A DNA stretch of 61,595 bases from an uncultured Pelagibacteraceae bacterium (GTDB lineage: Bacteria > Pseudomonadota > Alphaproteobacteria > Pelagibacterales > Pelagibacteraceae): positions 1 to 61,595 of the forward strand of contig CABYLY010000006.1 of NCBI GenBank assembly GCA_902519945.1, in the 5' to 3' direction. Of the stretch, positions 43,503 to 52,685 are shown in pieces. Made by a program: the position numbers and the translations under genes. The notes beneath the pieces are model-generated. The model did no database searches. It was not told the origin of the DNA and saw nothing but the letters and a program-made list of their open reading frames with translations. The first letter of the stretch is position 1; the number at the start of each line of letters is the position of its first letter.

Positions 43503-44696
43503 TTATTGTAAATTTCTTAACTTTTTTTTATGAAAATTAATAAATTTCTCAACATTTGTTTTATTAAATGATTTATTCTCTTCGAAGGATACTTTCTTCA
43601 TCGAATAAGATTTACTGTTGGTAATTCTTGACTGGATTGACACATTACCCTTATAAAGTTTAAGCTTAATAGATCCATTAACTTTATTTTTTTTGAGATC
43701 AATAATCTTTTGAAGTTTAAATCTTTCGTTAGAATACCAATATCCATTATAAATAAGTTCTGCATATCTAGACATTATATTATCTTTTTTGTGCATTGTT
43801 TCTTTATCTAAAGTAACAGACTCAATTGCTCTGTGAGCGTGAATTAATAATGTACCACCCGGAGTTTCATAAATCCCTCTTGATTTAATTCCTAAAAATC
43901 TGTTTTCAACAAGATCAACTCTTCCTATCCCATTTCTTCCAGCTAGTTGATTCAGTTTTTGAAGTAATCTGGAAGGTTTTAATTTTTTTCCATTTATTCC
44001 GACTGGATCTCCGTTCTTAAAATTAATAGTCACAAAAGTTGATTTATTAGGAGCTTTCTCAGGTGAAACTGTTCTTTGGAAGATAAATTCTGGAGGTGAA
44101 TTTTTTGGATTTTCCAAAACTTTTCCTTCAGTTGAAGTGTGGAATAAATTATCATCAACAGAAAAAGGAGGTGCACCTTTTTTATCTTTTGGTATCTGAA
44201 TACCATGTTTTTTTGCATAATTTATCAAATCAGTTCTAGATTTTAATTTCCATATTCTCCAAGGTGCAATTATTTTTATCTTTGGACCAAAATAATGATA
44301 TCCAAGTTCGAATCTAACTTGATCATTCCCTTTTCCAGTTGCACCATGAGACACTGCATATGCATTATATTTTTTTGCTATTCTAATTTGATCTTTTGCA
44401 ATTAATGGTCTCGCAATTGATGTTCCCAGTAAATAAACACCTTCATAAATCGCATGACCTCTTATCATTGGAAAAACATAATCTTTCACAAAAATATCTT
44501 TTAAATCTTTGATAATAATATTTTTAACTCCAAATTTTTTAGCATTTGAAATAATTTTTTTTTGATTAATTTTTTGGCCAATATCAGCAGTATAACAAAT
44601 TACATCAGCATTATAATTTTCTTGAAGCCATTTAAGTATTATAGATGTGTCTAGTCCACCAGAATAAGCTAACACAATTCTTTTTTTTGATTTCAT
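43503..44696 (-). CDS. argG: Argininosuccinate synthase
   Basis: A 397-aa ligase joining citrulline and aspartate. The ATP loop is [11 protein letters not shown] at residues 8-18. [15 protein letters not shown] and [22 protein letters not shown] (seen as its NGIGRVD and ENRFLG parts) are intact. Length is standard (about 400 aa). It follows an IalB-like gene by 3 bases on the same strand. Confidence 0.97.
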   Translation of the reverse strand: MKSKKRIVLAYSGGLDTSIILKWLQENYNADVICYTADIGQKINQKKIISNAKKFGVKNIIIKDLKDIFVKDYVFPMIRGHAIYEGVYLLGTSIARPLIAKDQIRIAKKYNAYAVSHGATGKGNDQVRFELGYHYFGPKIKIIAPWRIWKLKSRTDLINYAKKHGIQIPKDKKGAPPFSVDDNLFHTSTEGKVLENPKNSPPEFIFQRTVSPEKAPNKSTFVTINFKNGDPVGINGKKLKPSRLLQKLNQLAGRNGIGRVDLVENRFLGIKSRGIYETPGGTLLIHAHRAIESVTLDKETMHKKDNIMSRYAELIYNGYWYSNERFKLQKIIDLKKNKVNGSIKLKLYKGNVSIQSRITNSKSYSMKKVSFEENKSFNKTNVEKFINFHKKKLRNLQ

Positions 44697-44699
44697 TTA

Positions 44700-45212
44700 T
44701 CAGCTACAAGCTTTTTTTGCGGTATTATATGCCTTTGTAAAGCCGAGAAGTGAATAGTGATCAATGGTTTGGGAGCCTTTTTCGTTATATCCTGTAACCA
44801 TAATTCTTGAACCTTTTTTCATAATTTTAATCATTATATTTTCTTTTTTGTTACTCGTCATCCAAGCAAAACCTTGTTGTTTAATATCAAACTTGAATTT
44901 ATTATTTCCCGAGGTGGCTAAAACGGAGTTGTTTTTGTTAAATTCATAACCTGCCGTAGTACTAATTTCATTTGTAATTTTTTCGCCAGGTCTGAAAGTA
45001 ACAAATAATCTTGCATCTCTATTATTTTTTTTTGGAGCTTGTAAAACAGGAGTTGATTGAGCAAAACATACCTTACCAGAAGTTTCTGACATTACCATTA
45101 CCTCCCAATCTTTAAATTTTCCCATTTTTTTTAAGTTTTCTGCATAAGTTTTTGATAAAGAAATTACAAAAATCATTACACTAAAAAAAATAGTTTTTTT
45201 AATTATGGGCAT
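44700..45212 (-). CDS. Invasion-associated locus B (IalB) family periplasmic protein
   Basis: A 170-aa secreted protein with signal peptide (hydrophobic residues 5-20, cleavage after YAEN). The IalB pattern is seen: FKDWEVMVM, then VCFAQSTPV with one Cys, a beta-rich middle and a Cys near the C terminus (KACS). IalB proteins were named for an invasion locus, but free-living alphaproteobacteria have many with unknown roles. The start overlaps the end of the aldo/keto reductase gene by 10 bases. Confidence 0.85.
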   Translation of the reverse strand: MPIIKKTIFFSVMIFVISLSKTYAENLKKMGKFKDWEVMVMSETSGKVCFAQSTPVLQAPKKNNRDARLFVTFRPGEKITNEISTTAGYEFNKNNSVLATSGNNKFKFDIKQQGFAWMTSNKKENIMIKIMKKGSRIMVTGYNEKGSQTIDHYSLLGFTKAYNTAKKACS

Positions 45213-46240
45213 GGGTTTGGATAAATTTTTTGTACTTCATTAATTTCATTTATTACTTCCTCACTTAAGTTCATGTTTACACTTTCTATATCAGTTTTCA
45301 ACTGATCCATTGTCGTAGCTCCTATTATTACACTTGTCATGAAAGGTTGAAGTTCACAGAATTTCAAACTCATTTGTGCAAAATTTAATCCATATTTATT
45401 TGCAATTTGATTATATTTCACTACAGCTAATTGACCATTGTATGTTTTATATCTTACAAACTGATTTCCGAACATTTTCATTCTTGAATTTTTTGGTAAT
45501 TTGCCATTAAGATATTTTCCAGTTAAATAACCAAATGCTAAAGGTGAATAAGCTAATAAACCACTTTTTTCTCTTATGGAAACCTCTGCTAGTCCAATTT
45601 CATAGGATCTATTTAATAGACTATATGGATTTTGGACAGACATCATTCTTGGTAGATTATTCAGCTTTGAAATTTCTAAAAATTTAGAAAGACCCCAAGC
45701 CGTTTCATTTGAAAGTCCTACATATCTTATTTTTCCACTTTTTATAATTTTATCAAAAGAATTAAGAATATCTTCGAACCGGTTCCAATCGTTTTCATCT
45801 TTGTGTTGATAACCAAGTCTTCCGAAGAAGTTACTTTTTCTTTCAGGCCAATGTAATTGGTACAAATCTATGTAGTCAGTTTTTAATCTTTTTAAACTTC
45901 CATTTACTGCATCGTTGAGATTTTTTTCATCGTATTGATTTCCACCACCTCTGATCCAATCTAAACCAGGTCCAGCTACTTTTGTTGCAAGAACCACTTC
46001 AGATCTTTTTTTTGTTTTTTCAAACCAATTTCCAATGACCTCCTCAGTTTTACCATAAGTACTCTCTTTTGGGGGTATTGCATACAATTCAGCCGTATCC
46101 CAAAAATTTACACCTTGACTTAAAGCATAATCCATCTGTTCAAAACCCTCTGCTTGAGTATTTTGTTCGCCCCAGGTCATTGTACCGAGACAAATTGTAC
46201 TTACATCAATGTCGGTATTACCTAATTTTTTATAATTCAC
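45203..46240 (-). CDS. Tas-like aldo/keto reductase
   Basis: A 345-aa (beta/alpha)8 NADPH-dependent reductase close to the E. coli Tas group. The start LGNTDIDVSTICLGTMTWGEQN, the FWDTAELYAIPPKE block with catalytic Asp and Tyr, ATKVAG with Lys, and YQLHWPER with His give the complete catalytic tetrad. The physiological substrate is unknown. It is divergent from the BI-1 gene by 80 bases. Confidence 0.9.
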   Translation of the reverse strand: MNYKKLGNTDIDVSTICLGTMTWGEQNTQAEGFEQMDYALSQGVNFWDTAELYAIPPKESTYGKTEEVIGNWFEKTKKRSEVVLATKVAGPGLDWIRGGGNQYDEKNLNDAVNGSLKRLKTDYIDLYQLHWPERKSNFFGRLGYQHKDENDWNRFEDILNSFDKIIKSGKIRYVGLSNETAWGLSKFLEISKLNNLPRMMSVQNPYSLLNRSYEIGLAEVSIREKSGLLAYSPLAFGYLTGKYLNGKLPKNSRMKMFGNQFVRYKTYNGQLAVVKYNQIANKYGLNFAQMSLKFCELQPFMTSVIIGATTMDQLKTDIESVNMNLSEEVINEINEVQKIYPNPCP

Positions 46241-46320
46241 AGTAATTTTTCGTGTTAAATTTTTTTTAATCTTTTAAGGTATCTTGAATAATTAGTAAAA
46301 GACTATATATTCTGAACAAT

Positions 46321-47085
46321 ATGGAATTTGATAAAAAAGGTATCCTGGCTAGAGCAAAAGCTGCAAATCAAGAAACAGCTGTAGTAATGGATGAAGGCTT
46401 AAGAGCCTATATGCTTAAAGTATATAATTATATGGCAACAGGAATATTGCTTACAGGCATAGTTGCTTTAATAACTTTTAAAATGTCAGTAGTTACAAAT
46501 GATGCAGGATCAATAGTTGGTTTAACGCAGATAGGTAATGCCATTTATATGTCTGGTTTGAAGTGGATCGTTATGCTGGCCCCGCTAGGTATTGTTTTTT
46601 ATATGAGTTTTGGAATTAATAAAATGACTGCAGCAAAAGCTCAGACAACTTTTTGGATTTTTGCAGCTTTAATGGGCTTATCATTATCATCAATATTGTT
46701 AGTTTACACTGGAATGAGTGTAACGAGAGTTTTCTTTATTTGCTCAGCCACTTTTGGAGCTATGAGTATTTACGGATACACAACTAAAAGAGACTTAACT
46801 AAACTAGGTTCATTTTTAATGATGGGTTTAATTGGAATTATAATAGCATCAATAGTTAATATTTTTATGAAATCATCAATGATGTATTTTGTTATTTCAA
46901 TTTTAGGTGTCCTAATTTTTGTTGGTTTAACTGCATATGATACTCAAAAAATAAAAAACATGTATTCAGTTAGTGACACAGGAGAGTTGATGGGCAAAAA
47001 AGCAGTTATGGGTGCTTTAACTCTTTACCTGGATTTCATCAATCTATTTATTATGCTTTTAAGACTTTTTGGTCAAAGAAGATAA
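46321..47085 (+). CDS. Bax inhibitor-1 / YccA family membrane protein
   Basis: A 254-aa protein with seven membrane segments and a polar first 30 residues. The family motifs KVYNYMATGILLTG (helix 1), a central LSSILLVYTG and the C-terminal FVGLTAYDTQKIK with LYLDFINLFIMLLRLFG are clear. Bacterial BI-1 members act as pH-sensitive leak channels or FtsH modulators. The role here is inferred only from family. It is a single-gene unit. Confidence 0.93.
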   Translation: MEFDKKGILARAKAANQETAVVMDEGLRAYMLKVYNYMATGILLTGIVALITFKMSVVTNDAGSIVGLTQIGNAIYMSGLKWIVMLAPLGIVFYMSFGINKMTAAKAQTTFWIFAALMGLSLSSILLVYTGMSVTRVFFICSATFGAMSIYGYTTKRDLTKLGSFLMMGLIGIIIASIVNIFMKSSMMYFVISILGVLIFVGLTAYDTQKIKNMYSVSDTGELMGKKAVMGALTLYLDFINLFIMLLRLFGQRR

Positions 47086-47092
47086 TTTCATA

Positions 47093-47434
47093 TTAAATTT
47101 TTTTCCAGTTAATATCCTCTAGTAGCTTTTTTAACTCAAATGAGTTTTTGAGTATCTTTCCATTTGTATCAGTTATAAAATATTTTAAATTTTTATTTTT
47201 TGGCTTAAAATTTTTACAAATTCTATAAAGTGCATTTTCAGTTGCATTCTTAAATACATTAAAACTAACTTGTTTGTTTGATATATTAAGCCCATAATCT
47301 CTCCATGACCCCTCCGAAACCATTTTTGCGTAAAGATCTAATATAGTTTTTAATTCATCTCTCTCAAAAAAATTTTTGTCTTCAAATCGCTTGTCTTTTA
47401 TATTATTAATAACCAGTCTTAAATTTTTATTCAT
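47093..47434 (-). CDS. DUF2794 family protein
   Basis: A 113-aa soluble protein matching the alphaproteobacterial DUF2794 family: FERDELKTILDLYAKMVSEG, WRDYGLNISNKQVSFNVF, LYRICKNFKP, and FITDTNGKILK. The function is unknown. It overlaps the YciB-like gene by 8 bases and lies downstream of it, an arrangement that seems conserved in relatives. Confidence 0.85.
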   Translation of the reverse strand: MNKNLRLVINNIKDKRFEDKNFFERDELKTILDLYAKMVSEGSWRDYGLNISNKQVSFNVFKNATENALYRICKNFKPKNKNLKYFITDTNGKILKNSFELKKLLEDINWKKI

Positions 47435-47978
47435 TAGTTTTGTATTTATTAATTAATCCTATTTGAAAAGCAGTGAAAATAAAAGTTATAGGCAATAGAC
47501 CCCAAACTTTAAAATTTACCCAAAATTCTTCTGATTGGGTTCTCCAAACTATTTCATTTAGAATTGCTAACGCGAAGAAAAAAAATATCCATCTTTTATT
47601 AAGTATTTCCCAGCCTTCGTCAGTCAATGCAATGGATTTACCCATTAATTTTTTAAGAACTGGTTCATTAGTAAAATATCTGCCAAATATTAATGCTAAA
47701 CCAAATAAAATATTGATTATTGTAGGTTTAATAAAAATAAATACTGGATTATTAAAATAAATTGTCAATCCACCAAAAAAAGTAATCAATACTCCACTCA
47801 AAAGAGGAACTTTCGGCAGCTTTTTTTCCAAAAACCATACAACGGCTAACGCTAAAATTGTCGCAATAATAAATGGAGGTATAGCTATTTTTAAATCTTT
47901 ACCACTATCATAGTAGAAATAAAAAAAAATTACCAGTGGTCCAAAATCAGTAAGAAACTTCAAAAAAGATTTATTCAC
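47427..47978 (-). CDS. yciB: YciB/IspZ septation-type inner membrane protein
   Basis: A 183-aa polytopic membrane protein with five membrane segments. Conserved blocks are KFLTDFGPLVIFFYFY at the start, LSGVLITFFGGLTIYFNNPVFI in the middle, and WILNKRWIFFFFALAILNEIVWR (seen as its WEILNKRW and NEIVWR parts). The family is implicated in septation and envelope integrity. It is divergent from hspQ by 88 bases. Confidence 0.92.
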   Translation of the reverse strand: MNKSFLKFLTDFGPLVIFFYFYYDSGKDLKIAIPPFIIATILALAVVWFLEKKLPKVPLLSGVLITFFGGLTIYFNNPVFIFIKPTIINILFGLALIFGRYFTNEPVLKKLMGKSIALTDEGWEILNKRWIFFFFALAILNEIVWRTQSEEFWVNFKVWGLLPITFIFTAFQIGLINKYKTNE

Positions 47979-48066
47979 AAAAAAGATATTAACATAAATA
48001 ATATTTTAACAAAAATTATAAATTTTTCTTATTGATTTTTATTTTTAAATACCCATACTAATAATA

Positions 48067-48387
48067 ATGGCAATTCAAAAAGCAAAATTTTCAATAGGAG
48101 ATATTGTAAAACATAAACATTTTGAATTTCGTGGAGTAATCTACGATGTTGATTTCGAATTTAATAATTCAGAAGAGTGGTACCAATCAATTCCAAAAAA
48201 TGTAAGACCAAGGAAAGATCAACCTTTTTATCATCTTTTGGCTGAAAATGATGAAATTACTTACGAGGCATATGTTTCTGAACAAAACCTTTTAGTAGAC
48301 GATTCTGATGAACCTATAAAACATCCATTAATTGAGGAGATTTTTTCAGGAAAAAAGGGATCTAGTTATTTCAAACTCTCAAACTAA
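48067..48387 (+). CDS. hspQ: HspQ (YccV-like, hemimethylated-DNA-binding domain)
   Basis: A 106-aa single-domain HspQ. The complete family run is present: FSIGDIVKHKHFEFRGVIYD, EEWYQSIPKNVRPRKDQPFYH and YEAYVSEQNLL. In E. coli HspQ is a Lon specificity factor and binds hemimethylated DNA. A candidate structured RNA element follows in the gap before ccmC. Confidence 0.93.
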   Translation: MAIQKAKFSIGDIVKHKHFEFRGVIYDVDFEFNNSEEWYQSIPKNVRPRKDQPFYHLLAENDEITYEAYVSEQNLLVDDSDEPIKHPLIEEIFSGKKGSSYFKLSN

Positions 48388-48404
48388 AAAATTCACTTTT
48401 TAAA

Positions 48405-48526
48405 CACAATTAGCTCAAATCTTCGTCACAGCTAGCAATTAGAATGATCTTATTCTGGTCAAGGATGTTGAATATTTACCCTTCGTTATTATCTCCCTCT
48501 GACATTCTTGATCAGACAATTTTTTC
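48405..48526 (+). ncRNA. Candidate structured RNA or 3' element between hspQ and ccmC
   Basis: Two stems can be drawn. The first pairs AATTAGCT (48408-48415) with AGCT...AATT (48430-48440), leaving a 3-base bulge. The second pairs 48454-48467 with 48503-48516: 14 consecutive pairs, two of them G-U on the plus strand, around a 35-base loop. A run of six Ts (48520-48525) follows. The G-U pairs would be A-C mismatches on the other strand, so plus-strand RNA is favoured. It may be a small RNA, an hspQ 3' UTR with terminator, or a leader element of ccmC. Confidence 0.4.
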
Positions 48527-48565
48527 CTAATAAAATTTTGTAATTGTAATAAAATAATTCTTACT

Positions 48566-49273
48566 ATGTTTAAATATTTTGAACCATCTAAAATTTTTTC
48601 CATAACTTCGAGGGCGCCAAAGTATGTCTTGACGCTATTTATAATTGTTCTAACTATTGGGTTAGTCGAAGCTTTAATATTGTCACCTGAAGATTATAAA
48701 CAAAGTCATTCTGTGAGGATTATGTATGTACATGTACCAGCAGCATGGATAAGTATTGGTATATTTTCTACAATTACGATTTTATCTTTAATCGGGTATA
48801 TCTTTAAAATAAGAAATTTTTTTTTAATATCAAAAAGTTTAGCTCCATCAGGTTTTTTATTTACAATAATTGCCCTCGTTACAGGATCAATTTGGGGAAA
48901 GCCAACTTGGGGAACTTGGTGGGCATGGGATGCTAGAATTACATCAATGTTGATCTTAGCATTATTCTATACGATTTATCTTATTGCTTGGAGAATTTAT
49001 GATAATGACGACAAAGTTTTAAAAGTAACTACCATTATAACAATTTTAGGAATAATTAATGTACCAATTATTAAATATTCTGTTGACTGGTGGAACACTT
49101 TACATCAACCTGCCTCAATCAATATTTTATCAAAATCATCAATTCATGTATCCATGCTTTATCCATTATTAATAATGACTGCGGCATTTGCTCTATTTTC
49201 TCTGCTGATTTTTTTAATGAAATATAATACAGAACTGATAAAAATTAAAAATAAAGGCTTGGATAGATTATGA
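48566..49273 (+). CDS. ccmC: Heme exporter / holo-CcmE release protein CcmC
   Basis: A 235-aa membrane protein with six transmembrane segments. The tryptophan-rich WWD motif is visible as WGKPTWGTWWAWDARI (about residues 110-125), flanked by the conserved His residues in MYVHVPAAW and WWNTLHQP. CcmC loads heme onto CcmE for cytochrome c maturation. ccmA and ccmB, often upstream, are not present in this window. It overlaps ccmD by 4 bases. Confidence 0.95.
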   Translation: MFKYFEPSKIFSITSRAPKYVLTLFIIVLTIGLVEALILSPEDYKQSHSVRIMYVHVPAAWISIGIFSTITILSLIGYIFKIRNFFLISKSLAPSGFLFTIIALVTGSIWGKPTWGTWWAWDARITSMLILALFYTIYLIAWRIYDNDDKVLKVTTIITILGIINVPIIKYSVDWWNTLHQPASINILSKSSIHVSMLYPLLIMTAAFALFSLLIFLMKYNTELIKIKNKGLDRL

Positions 49274-49497
49274 TAAATGAATTGATTTATATGAACGGTT
49301 ATGGATCTTACGTATGGACCGCTTTCGCATTTACATTAATAAGTTTTGTATCTCTTTATGTAGTTGTTAAAGTGCAGTACATAAAAGAAAAAAATAAATT
49401 TATTACTAAATTTGGAACATTAAACTCAAAAAGAGCAGCATTTGCAAAAACTCAAAGTATCAATAAAGAAATTCTATCAAACACCTCAAATATTTAA
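49270..49497 (+). CDS. ccmD: Heme exporter protein CcmD
   Basis: A 75-aa protein with one transmembrane helix (residues 12-34) preceded by the short MNGYGSYVWTAFAFT segment typical of CcmD. A basic cytoplasmic tail is longer than in many homologues. CcmD helps release holo-CcmE from CcmABC. It starts 4 bases inside the ccmC end. Confidence 0.85.
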   Translation: MINELIYMNGYGSYVWTAFAFTLISFVSLYVVVKVQYIKEKNKFITKFGTLNSKRAAFAKTQSINKEILSNTSNI

Positions 49498-49507
49498 CTT
49501 TTGAACC

Positions 49508-49927
49508 ATGTATGGTCGTAAAGTTAAACTAAGATTTCTTTTTATATCTCTTATCTTACTTATTTTATCATTATCAGTTTTTCTAATTTTAAAATCTTTA
49601 GAAGAAAATGTAGTTTATTTTCAATCTCCAACTGAAGTAAAAGAGTTGGCTGAATTAAATAAAAATAAAATAAGAATTGGTGGGATGGTTAAAAATAACT
49701 CCATATCAATCGAAGAAAAAAAAGTAAAGTTTATAGTGACTGATTTTAAGAATGAAATTAATGTAATTTATTCAGGAGTAATTCCAAATCTTTTTGCAGA
49801 AGGAAAAGGAGTAGTCGCAGAGGGTTATCTTAATGATAGAAATTTTTTTTCTGCAACTAAAATTTTAGCAAAACATGATGAAAATTATATGCCTCCTGAA
49901 GTAAAAGCAGCGTTAGAGGAGAAATAA
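49508..49927 (+). CDS. ccmE: Cytochrome c maturation heme chaperone CcmE
   Basis: A 139-aa protein with an N-terminal signal-anchor (residues 9-27) and an OB-fold periplasmic domain. Family blocks are [44 protein letters not shown], and the heme-attachment site [11 protein letters not shown], in which the His is the covalent heme ligand. Length is normal. Confidence 0.95.
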   Translation: MYGRKVKLRFLFISLILLILSLSVFLILKSLEENVVYFQSPTEVKELAELNKNKIRIGGMVKNNSISIEEKKVKFIVTDFKNEINVIYSGVIPNLFAEGKGVVAEGYLNDRNFFSATKILAKHDENYMPPEVKAALEEK

Positions 49928-49930
49928 ATC

Positions 49931-51808
49931 TTGGCTAGTTTGATCGGATACTATTCTTTAGTTTTTGGGCTTTGCGCTTCTTTGTTAATTGTATTTTTTT
50001 GTATAAAAAATTTTCAAAATTCTCTCATTTTTGATAATAAGGTTCTCACTTTTACTTTTTTACAATTATTTTTTGTTATTATTAGCTTCTTAGGATTGAT
50101 AATCTCATTCATTAACTCAGATTTTAGCAACGAAACAGTTTTTAACCATTCACATACGACTAAACCACTATTTTATAAAATTTCAGGTACTTGGGGGAAT
50201 CATGAGGGTAGTTTACTGCTTTGGTTGTTAGTATTAACTCTATTTATTTTTTTATTTTTATTAAAATCAAAAGATCAATCTAAGAAATATAGAATTTTAA
50301 CTTTATTATTTCAGCAAATAATAATTATTGGTTTTTTTATATTTTTAATTCAAACCTCAAATCCATTTAACTATATTTTTCCTGTTCCATCCGAGGGGCT
50401 TGGTTTAAATCCAATTTTACAGGATCCAGCTTTAGCAATACACCCACCAATTCTCTATTTAGGATACGTTGGATCTTCAATAATTTTTTCATCTACTCTT
50501 GCTGCAACCGCTTTAAATTATGTCTCAGTAGATTGGGCAAAACATATAAAGTTTTGGATATTGACATCCTGGATTTTTCTAACATTAGGAATTTTACTAG
50601 GATCAATTTGGGCTTATTATGAATTAGGCTGGGGAGGTTTTTGGTTTTGGGATCCTGTCGAAAATGTTTCCCTTATGCCATGGTTAGCATTGACCACGCT
50701 TCTTCATTGCGTTCTAATTTTAGAAAAAAAAAATTTACTGAGTTCTTGGACAATAATTCTGTCAATATCAACTTTTACATTAAGTATGTGTGGTACCTTT
50801 TTAGTTAGATCTGGTATCTTAAATTCTGTTCATACTTTTGCAAATGATCCAGAGAGAGGATTATTTATTCTTATTTTTTTATTTAGTTTGATTTTTTTAT
50901 CTCTTATTATTTTTTTCTTTTTTCACAAACAAGACAAAAAAAAATATAATTTTTTCTGGTTAAGTAAAGAAACATCAATCGTAGTAAATAATTGGTTTAT
51001 GATGTATTTTCTTACAGTTGTTTTAATTGGAACTACTTACCCAATTTTTTTAGAAGTATTAACATCAGAAAAAATATCTGTTGGTCCACCGTTTTATAAT
51101 AAATTGATAATTCCTTTTTTAATCCCCTTTTTATTTGCCATGGCTATCGGGCCAAAGTTAAAATGGATTAAATCAGACATAAAAGATAAATTCTATTTGA
51201 TTTTATTTTTGATTATTTCTTTATTACTATCAGCATTCATAATAAAAAATTTAAACATCAATTTTTTATTAAATACTGTCTTAGTTACATCCGCATTTTA
51301 TCTCTTTTTTATAACAACGAGAGATTTCTTTTCTAAAGGTTTAAAAAACTTATCCCAAAACATAGCTCATTTTGGATTCAGTCTTTTAATTTTAAGTATT
51401 CTATTAAATAATATTTTTTCCTCTGAAGTTATCACTAACTTAAAAGTGGGAGAAACTTTGCAATTGGATAAAACACAAATAAAATTTGAGAGCATAGAAA
51501 AGAAAAATATAAATAATTATGCGGCAGTAATAGGTAAATTTCAAGTTAGAGATAAAGATGGTAATACACAAATTTTAAACCCTGAATTAAGAATTTACAA
51601 TCAACCAAATATTGTAACTAGTGAAGCTGATATAAAAACTAATTTATTTACAGATAAATTTATGACAATGAATTTAGTCCAAAATCAAGATTATTTTAAT
51701 ATTAGATATCAAATTAAACCTTTTATGATTTGGATATGGATATCAGTTTTATTAATTAGTTTTGCTGGACTTACAAGTTTATTGAAAAAAAAAAACTATG
51801 AGAACTAA
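49931..51808 (+). CDS. ccmF: Cytochrome c heme lyase subunit CcmF
   Basis: A 625-aa polytopic membrane protein of the heme-handling family, starting at TTG 3 bases after ccmE. The WWD region reads YYELGWGGFWFWDPVENVS (about residues 225-243). Other conserved blocks are GTWGNHEGSLLLWLL, PPILYLGYVG and MCGTFLVRSG. It attaches heme from CcmE to apocytochrome c together with CcmH. It overlaps ccmG by 11 bases. Confidence 0.96.
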   Translation: MASLIGYYSLVFGLCASLLIVFFCIKNFQNSLIFDNKVLTFTFLQLFFVIISFLGLIISFINSDFSNETVFNHSHTTKPLFYKISGTWGNHEGSLLLWLLVLTLFIFLFLLKSKDQSKKYRILTLLFQQIIIIGFFIFLIQTSNPFNYIFPVPSEGLGLNPILQDPALAIHPPILYLGYVGSSIIFSSTLAATALNYVSVDWAKHIKFWILTSWIFLTLGILLGSIWAYYELGWGGFWFWDPVENVSLMPWLALTTLLHCVLILEKKNLLSSWTIILSISTFTLSMCGTFLVRSGILNSVHTFANDPERGLFILIFLFSLIFLSLIIFFFFHKQDKKKYNFFWLSKETSIVVNNWFMMYFLTVVLIGTTYPIFLEVLTSEKISVGPPFYNKLIIPFLIPFLFAMAIGPKLKWIKSDIKDKFYLILFLIISLLLSAFIIKNLNINFLLNTVLVTSAFYLFFITTRDFFSKGLKNLSQNIAHFGFSLLILSILLNNIFSSEVITNLKVGETLQLDKTQIKFESIEKKNINNYAAVIGKFQVRDKDGNTQILNPELRIYNQPNIVTSEADIKTNLFTDKFMTMNLVQNQDYFNIRYQIKPFMIWIWISVLLISFAGLTSLLKKKNYEN

Positions 51809-52310
51809 AACTTTATTTTCTATTTTTATAGTATTTTTTTTAGTCTTATTTTTCTTTTTTTATAAGGGATTGCAAAATCCAAATATTTATACTCCAAGTG
51901 TTGAAATTAAAAAAGATATTCCAAATTTTGAAGCAAAATTATTTAACACCAACGAACTAATATTTTCAGAAAAAGTTTTTAAAAGTGACAAATTTTATCT
52001 CATAAACATTTGGTCATCTTGGTGTGTGCCTTGTAGAGACGAACATTCTTTTTTATTAAGATTGAGAGAAAATGTTGATATTATTGGTTTGAATTACAAA
52101 GACAAAATTGTAAATGCAAAAAAATTTCTTAATGAATTCAATAGTCCGTATAGATTGATTTTGTCTGATCCTGATGGAACTATAGCAATTGAATGGGGAG
52201 CTTATGGAGTACCCGAAACTTTTTTAATCTACAATAAAAAGATTCTTAAAAAATATATTGGTCCATTAAATGAAAACTCATTACTTGAAATAAAGAGAAT
52301 GATTAAATGA
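51798..52310 (+). CDS. ccmG: Thiol:disulfide interchange protein CcmG/DsbE
   Basis: A 170-aa membrane-anchored thioredoxin-fold protein. The signal-anchor covers residues 6-23. The active site is WSSWCVPCRDEH, and the cis-proline loop is GVPETFLI, with the family glutamate. It reduces apocytochrome or CcmH disulfides before heme attachment. It overlaps ccmF by 11 bases and ccmH by 4. Confidence 0.95.
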   Translation: MRTKTLFSIFIVFFLVLFFFFYKGLQNPNIYTPSVEIKKDIPNFEAKLFNTNELIFSEKVFKSDKFYLINIWSSWCVPCRDEHSFLLRLRENVDIIGLNYKDKIVNAKKFLNEFNSPYRLILSDPDGTIAIEWGAYGVPETFLIYNKKILKKYIGPLNENSLLEIKRMIK

Positions 52311-52672
52311 AATATTTAAATTTTTTAATAATCATTATTATTGTATTCAATTCAAATTTTTTGAATGCACAAGAACAAAAATTAAAAAATGAGATTACCA
52401 AAAATTTACGTTGTTTAGTTTGTCAAGGTCAATCTGTTTACGACTCAGATACTGAATTTGCAAATAGCTTGAAAATTTTAGTAGAAAGAAAATTGGACGA
52501 AGGTCTTAGTGAAAAACAAATTTATGATTTTTTTAAAGAAAAGTATGGTGAATGGATTTTATATGACCCTCAATTCAACAAAAGTACTTATTTTCTCTGG
52601 CTATTGCCTGTATTGATGTTTTTGCTCGGTGGTGCAATAATATTTAAATTATTTATTAAAAAAAAAAACTAA
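52307..52672 (+). CDS. ccmH: Cytochrome c maturation protein CcmH
   Basis: A 121-aa periplasmic protein with signal peptide (residues 1-21), the redox motif LRCLVCQGQSVYDSD (CxxC), and a C-terminal transmembrane anchor (about residues 97-116). It keeps apocytochrome c cysteines available for heme ligation. No ccmI/TPR extension follows. The next gene encodes an outer-membrane type protein. Confidence 0.95.
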   Translation: MKYLNFLIIIIIVFNSNFLNAQEQKLKNEITKNLRCLVCQGQSVYDSDTEFANSLKILVERKLDEGLSEKQIYDFFKEKYGEWILYDPQFNKSTYFLWLLPVLMFLLGGAIIFKLFIKKKN

Positions 52673-52685
52673 GTATATTTTTATA

